Positions 7,489 through 10,949 of a stretch of DNA of 10,949 bases are shown one piece after another. How positions within the stretch are numbered: position 1 is the first letter of the stretch; each line of letters begins with the position of its first letter. This DNA comes from Rugosibacter sp. (GTDB lineage Bacteria; Pseudomonadota; Gammaproteobacteria; Burkholderiales; Rhodocyclaceae), in contig JAUSQB010000343.1 of the NCBI GenBank assembly GCA_030652715.1, positions 1-10,949 on the forward strand, read 5' to 3'. The notes below the pieces were generated by a model. It was not told where the DNA came from. It ran no database searches and saw only the letters and a program-made list of their open reading frames with translations. The position numbers and the translations under genes are program-made.

Positions 7489-7525
7489 CTACGGGGGGCC
7501 CGAAACGTCTCGAAGCCCCCCGTAG
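7489..7525 (-). promoter_or_regulatory. Perfect 11-bp GC-rich stem-loop between DUF1329 and Ycf48 genes
   Basis: Arms at 7489-7499 and 7515-7525 are perfect reverse complements (CTACGGGGGGC and GCCCCCCGTAG) with a 15-nt loop. On the transcribed (minus) strand the stem begins 25 nt after the DUF1329 stop and ends 49 nt before the Ycf48 start. No U-run follows directly, so it is not a typical intrinsic terminator. Partial attenuation or protection of the upstream mRNA 3' end is the likeliest role. Confidence 0.6.
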
Positions 7526-7550
7526 AGAGGTGCAAACTACCGGATACGAC

Positions 7551-9011
7551 TTATCGTGTACCCATACCGCGCAAGCCTTGCGGAGTAAATATATCGACGT
7601 TAAACGGAATGTTTGATGAGTCCGAAGAAATCTTCGGCCCTTCCCGCCCTACTGCCTTGGAAGCCTGACGATACCAGTAAGGGTACGTAGTGTAGCGTCC
7701 ATTGATCAAGTCGATCTGGCTATCACCATAGATCGTCACGATCTTGGGATCATAAAAATACATCAGATATTGCTCGCCAACACGCCAGAGACGATCGCTG
7801 TTGTCATACGCCTCAAACCCCAGACCCTCCCAGGTATCTTCATCAATATAGGAAACGTGGCGCTTGTATAAATGACGCTGTCCCGGCTTGAGATTTGCTT
7901 CAATCACCCATGCGCGATGCAACTCATAACGAATCAGGTCTTGATTGACATGCTTTTTGCCAAAAATCTGATCGAAGCCCACGCCGTCCTGTGCCAGCTT
8001 GAAATTGTTATAGGGAACGAACAACTCCTTTTTGCCAACAAGTTTACGGTCATGCCGCGATTCTGCGCCACCAAAATAATGCATGTAGCGGCTGGCAACG
8101 GTACGCTGCCCGTCAGAACCAAACGACGGGCTGTCATGGAAGCCGATCTCAGGGGCCTTTCTTACGCGACGTTGGCCCGGCAGGTAGAGGTACACCTGAA
8201 AGTCAAACTGTTCGACGTAATTGCAGCCACCGAAGATCAAACCGGACGAGCGGGGAGGTTGCAGCACTTCCTGGGAATCACAGAACATGGACAACCCGCC
8301 AAATGCCGTGAACCATGGGTTCTTGGGGATATCCTTCTCTTTGAACCACCAAGGCCACAGGGCACGCTCACGGGATATCACATCTGTACGGTTACCCAGC
8401 GCATCGATCAAGGCGCCATTGATGATGACATCCAGAGAGGTTCCCCGAAACGCAAGGAAAGTACTCCATGCAATCTCATCACCATTCTTGGGGATAGGGA
8501 AAGGAATCCCCCCGCCCTTGATATAGTCTTTCAGGCATACCTGACCTTTACTCACTTGCTCAGGACAAATCTTGATAGCCTTTGCCTGCTTCATTGTCTG
8601 CTCATACACCCAAGGCTCATAGGCACCCGTACGGTGCGTTGGGTAAACGTGCATCCTGAAAGTGTCTGGATACTGTTTAAACATCGCCACCTGGCCGGCC
8701 GTCAGTTTGTCCTGGTATTGCGTGTAGTTTTTTGCCGTAATGGTAAATAACGGCTTTTCATTGGCAAAGGGATCAGGATAATCGCCCGCCTTATAGCCTG
8801 CGGGGGGGGGTAGCGGCTTTGAATTCCATGCAGGAATTGATCCATCGGCATTACCGGCGCGAATAGCGCCCATAGGGGTCAGCGGCGTGCCTTCAATTCC
8901 CAGTTTGGCTTGCTCATCTGCCGTTAACGCAGCACTGGCAGTGTGGCTGCCCAACGCGCAACCTATGGCAGCGATTACCGCAACCATTTTTAAATAACGG
9001 GGTGTTCTCAT
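7551..9011 (-). CDS. DUF1329-family periplasmic protein (LolA/LolB-like fold)
   Basis: A 486-residue exported protein of the DUF1329 family, annotated in genomes as outer membrane lipoprotein-sorting protein. A signal peptide covers about 1-27 (RTPRYLK, hydrophobic core, then TASA). Its Cys18 lies inside the signal region without a lipobox, so the mature protein is probably soluble in the periplasm. The family fold resembles LolA/LolB, which shield lipid acyl chains in a cavity (family knowledge). Cysteines 149/159 and 244/263 could form two disulfides. The start is the ATG at 9011, with GAGGAG at 9028-9023 spaced 11 nt away. A TTG at 9020 is in frame but lies only 2 nt from that Shine-Dalgarno. 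It follows the DUF1302 barrel gene by 34 bp, so they are co-transcribed. The likely job is ferrying a hydrophobic compound across the periplasm between barrel and RND protein. A C9 run occurs in the coding strand. Confidence 0.9.
   Translation of the reverse strand: MRTPRYLKMVAVIAAIGCALGSHTASAALTADEQAKLGIEGTPLTPMGAIRAGNADGSIPAWNSKPLPPPAGYKAGDYPDPFANEKPLFTITAKNYTQYQDKLTAGQVAMFKQYPDTFRMHVYPTHRTGAYEPWVYEQTMKQAKAIKICPEQVSKGQVCLKDYIKGGGIPFPIPKNGDEIAWSTFLAFRGTSLDVIINGALIDALGNRTDVISRERALWPWWFKEKDIPKNPWFTAFGGLSMFCDSQEVLQPPRSSGLIFGGCNYVEQFDFQVYLYLPGQRRVRKAPEIGFHDSPSFGSDGQRTVASRYMHYFGGAESRHDRKLVGKKELFVPYNNFKLAQDGVGFDQIFGKKHVNQDLIRYELHRAWVIEANLKPGQRHLYKRHVSYIDEDTWEGLGFEAYDNSDRLWRVGEQYLMYFYDPKIVTIYGDSQIDLINGRYTTYPYWYRQASKAVGREGPKISSDSSNIPFNVDIFTPQGLRGMGTR
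8802..8810. repeat. G9 (coding-strand C9) homopolymer inside the DUF1329 gene
   Basis: Nine consecutive G on the plus strand are read as three proline codons CCC on the coding strand, giving PLPPPAG at residues 66-72. A one-base slip here would shift the frame soon after the signal peptide and abolish the protein. Confidence 0.9.
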
Positions 9012-9045
9012 TTTTATCAAAACTCCTCAGTTTAGATGTATAGGT

Positions 9046-10710
9046 TCAAAACGACATACTGACGTTTGCTTGGATAAAGTCGCGATCATAGGCACCGTTC
9101 AACAGACCTCCGGCCAAATTTTTCTCGGAGCGCCGTCCATGAAAACTGGTGTAGCTGATCCCTCCCTTGTAGCGCCCCGCCATGTAATCAAAATCAAGGC
9201 CTATCGTCGAGGCGCGTCGGCCATCGACAAAAGCCTTTGCACCGCCAAGCTCGTTCGAGTTGCCATTCATATCCCAGCGATAAGCAAAGTTGGGTGTCAA
9301 CGCGACCAGGTTGAAAAGCGCAGCCTGATAGGTTAATGAATGTCGCATTTGCATGCCTGACCAGCTTTTTGTCAGCGTCGGCTCAAAAAGCAAAGTTTTA
9401 CCAGGTAAATCACTCAAGCGCCCAAAGGCTACTTCAATAATCGAGCTGCCGGCATCCGCGCCTAGCTGATGCACCACACCCCAGTTCTTCTGCACCGTAA
9501 TCTGCATTTGATGCCGGTCGGATGTAGTCCAGCCTTGCTGATAACTCCCTGGTACCGTTGCCGGATCAGGAGCAAATGGACCAAGTTGAGCGGGAACAAG
9601 ACCATTCAAGAGAGGCTGAACAAGCTGAATCGGCGCATCCTTGCGCATGCTGTATTCACCACCGATCGCCAAACCCGCCACATTGGTATTAAACGAAATA
9701 CCGTAACGTTTGATATCTTCGGGATAATCAACAAAAAACTGCCCCGATCTGCCATAGGAAGAAATCATCGGCAGATGATCATGCAGGTTCTGCATGTACA
9801 AGGCTACTTCACCACCATTAAAGAAATCGGGGAAGAACTTGCGTACAGCAATACCCCACTGGCCGCTATTGGAAGCGCGCTTATCGGAAGTACGGACAAG
9901 GAACCCCCCCAACAGATCACAACGAGGAGTGCCGGGTGCGGGGGTTGGATTATCTGCAGCAGTACAACCTCCGCCTGGCACCCCATTACCACCCAGATCA
10001 AAACCGCCACCATCACCAATCGCATCCAGTGTCGCAAACGGGCTGCCCATGGGGTCTACCCTGACCGAATCAAACTTGAACAGTCCGAACCCTTCCACCG
10101 TCCAGTTGCTGTCTGACCATGAAACATTCACCGCATTGGCGCCAACAAAGGCATCTTTCAGATCGGCGCCCGGCACGCGCAATTTTTTAATATCAAAGGT
10201 ATTGATATCCGCTATGCCGCCTTGAATAAACGTGCTCTCGCCCCAGTTGATGACCTGCTTGCCTACCCGCAGGCCCACATTGTCGCCCAGCTTGGTGTAG
10301 AAAAAAGCATCGGTAATGTCTTGCGAATGCCGCAGGCTGTTAGCCACATCGGTCGGCAAGTCTTTATTGCGGAAGGCGCCATCGTAAAAATAATTGCCGC
10401 GCATCAAATACCCCGTATCGCCCCGCTTTAACTCCAGCGTATGCGAGACACGAATGGCGTTTGACAAGATGTCTCCCTTATCGGGAAACAAAACCCGGTT
10501 GCCATAGGACGCCCCTTTTGTATCCGGCTGGGCAGACTCCATGCGACGCATGAATCCGTAGGTCACATCCGTATCAAACGCACCCTGGATATCCCCTCCC
10601 AGATCGAAGCTGAAAGCTCCTGCCGCAGTCGATTGCAACACCCCTGCCGCACCTAACGCCAAAGCGGCAATAGTACGGACAGCGGACACCCCTCGTCCTG
10701 ACTTTCTCAT
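9046..10710 (-). CDS. DUF1302-family outer-membrane beta-barrel protein
   Basis: A 554-residue outer-membrane protein. A signal peptide spans about 1-32 (cationic start, alanine-rich core, AAGA then FSFD). The mature chain shows alternating hydrophobic strands and aromatic girdles, and ends in the phenylalanine (SMSF) that BAM recognises on barrels. The early conserved stretch LRVGKQVINWGEST (147-160) with GADLKDAF (181-188) is characteristic of DUF1302. A loop at about 229-269 is very rich in glycine and proline and contains Cys249 and Cys264, probably a surface loop or plug with a disulfide. Start ATG 10710 has a strong AGGAGGAG at 10723-10716, 5 nt upstream. This is the first gene of the four-gene cluster and should be the most strongly translated. 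DUF1302 proteins are commonly paired with DUF1329 and have been linked to handling of hydrophobic substrates such as steroids; here the cargo is unknown. Confidence 0.9.
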   Translation of the reverse strand: MRKSGRGVSAVRTIAALALGAAGVLQSTAAGAFSFDLGGDIQGAFDTDVTYGFMRRMESAQPDTKGASYGNRVLFPDKGDILSNAIRVSHTLELKRGDTGYLMRGNYFYDGAFRNKDLPTDVANSLRHSQDITDAFFYTKLGDNVGLRVGKQVINWGESTFIQGGIADINTFDIKKLRVPGADLKDAFVGANAVNVSWSDSNWTVEGFGLFKFDSVRVDPMGSPFATLDAIGDGGGFDLGGNGVPGGGCTAADNPTPAPGTPRCDLLGGFLVRTSDKRASNSGQWGIAVRKFFPDFFNGGEVALYMQNLHDHLPMISSYGRSGQFFVDYPEDIKRYGISFNTNVAGLAIGGEYSMRKDAPIQLVQPLLNGLVPAQLGPFAPDPATVPGSYQQGWTTSDRHQMQITVQKNWGVVHQLGADAGSSIIEVAFGRLSDLPGKTLLFEPTLTKSWSGMQMRHSLTYQAALFNLVALTPNFAYRWDMNGNSNELGGAKAFVDGRRASTIGLDFDYMAGRYKGGISYTSFHGRRSEKNLAGGLLNGAYDRDFIQANVSMSF

Positions 10711-10739
10711 CTGAACTCCTCCTGATAACGTTTTAAGTT

Positions 10740-10759
10740 ATGCCATCACGCTGTGGCAT
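10740..10759. promoter_or_regulatory. Inverted repeat ATGCCA-N8-TGGCAT upstream of the barrel gene
   Basis: Perfect 6-bp arms at 10740-10745 and 10754-10759 flank an 8-bp spacer, 29 bp before the start codon. The size fits an operator for a dimeric regulator, or a small leader-RNA hairpin. The regulator is unknown. Confidence 0.4.
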
Positions 10760-10766
10760 TGGTTTT

Positions 10767-10779
10767 TTGCTTGAAGCAA
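10767..10779. promoter_or_regulatory. Palindrome TTGCTT-G-AAGCAA
   Basis: A perfect 6+1+6 palindrome lies just downstream of the candidate -10 of the DUF1302 operon, near the expected transcription start. It could be a repressor site. No T-run in the right orientation supports a terminator. Confidence 0.35.
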
Positions 10780-10785
10780 GTCGGC

Positions 10786-10815
10786 ATATTACCCAAAATC
10801 AAAAAAAAATGTCTG
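10786..10815 (-). promoter_or_regulatory. Possible promoter of the four-gene envelope operon
   Basis: On the minus strand, CAGACA (10815-10810) and TAATAT (10791-10786) are 18 bp apart and are separated by a T9 run. Each is an imperfect match to consensus. The position, about 75 bp before ATG 10710, is reasonable; other start sites are possible. Confidence 0.3.
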
Positions 10816-10889
10816 CAATCTTTTAAATAAGTTTTCGACTTCTTTATTCCTTTCTCACATAGATCGAATGGGTCACGTTTCCTTTTCCC

Positions 10890-10949
10890 TTAAAACGGAA
10901 ACACGATATAGCGAGGCAGGACATCGGCGTCATACACAGCACGCCGTTC
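10890..10949 (-). CDS. 3' end of a leftward gene entering from the right edge
   Basis: From the right edge, 19 codons read without a stop to TAA at 10892-10890, ending in the residues AVYDADVLPRYIVFPF. The composition looks protein-like (a hydrophobic-aromatic C-terminus) rather than random, but it is too short to assign a family. It lies 179 bp upstream of the DUF1302 start on the same strand. No U-tailed terminator is seen between them, so limited readthrough into the envelope operon is possible. Confidence 0.4.
   Translation of the reverse strand, partial: ERRAVYDADVLPRYIVFPF

Noticed and set aside
7872..8750. Long plus-strand open frame of 292 codons
   Set aside because: It is antisense to the DUF1329 gene, has no domain-like sequence or Shine-Dalgarno, and the minus-strand frame is a clear family member.
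9469..10116. Plus-strand open frame of 215 codons
   Set aside because: Antisense to the DUF1302 barrel gene; composition is not protein-like and no family is recognised.
10877..10902. Inverted repeat GTTTCC/GGAAAC near the end of the right-edge gene
   Set aside because: The stem is only 6 bp with a 14-nt loop, contains the stop codon and has no U-run, so it is not supported as a terminator.

Overview
The window reads as a chromosomal stretch from a Gram-negative proteobacterium. I lean towards a betaproteobacterium of about 50% GC (judged by eye), because outer-membrane beta-barrel (DUF1302), DUF1329 and RND genes lie next to a BigR-type sulfur module. This placement is inference, and no rRNA or other phylogenetic marker is present. 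I see no phage, insertion sequence, CRISPR or tRNA.

Left part (1-2252): a reactive-sulfur response module built around a divergent promoter. Leftward run a BigR/SqrR-type ArsR regulator with its two redox cysteines (C40, C106), two YeeE/YedE-type membrane proteins (PmpA/PmpB-like, overlapping by ATGA) and the first codons of a further gene cut by the left edge. Rightward runs blh, an ETHE1-like persulfide dioxygenase. The AT-rich intergenic region holds a near-consensus sigma70 promoter for bigR (TTGACA-18-TATAAT), a TATAAT for blh inside its spacer, and an imperfect dyad that is the likely BigR operator. The likely logic is that per- or polysulfide oxidises the regulator, repression is lifted, the transporters move sulfur species and Blh oxidises persulfide to sulfite.

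Middle part (2253-3990): a leftward AEC-family permease gene, convergent with blh, is interrupted by one in-frame TAA followed three bases later by an ATG. Next come 268 bp with no supported gene, then a RidA/YjgF-family protein that lacks the family's catalytic arginine.

Right part (3991-10710): four leftward genes form what looks like one envelope-spanning unit. Transcription order is a DUF1302 outer-membrane beta-barrel, a periplasmic DUF1329 protein, a periplasmic Ycf48/BNR-repeat protein and an RND/MMPL-type inner-membrane transporter. These families are known to travel together in proteobacteria and are thought to handle hydrophobic or lipid-like substrates; the substrate here cannot be read from the sequence. 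A perfect 11-bp GC-rich hairpin sits between the DUF1329 and Ycf48 genes, the latter has no visible Shine-Dalgarno, and the DUF1329 gene carries a C9 tract just after its signal-peptide region. Upstream of the barrel gene are two dyads and a possible promoter. The last 60 bases hold the 3' end of another leftward gene.
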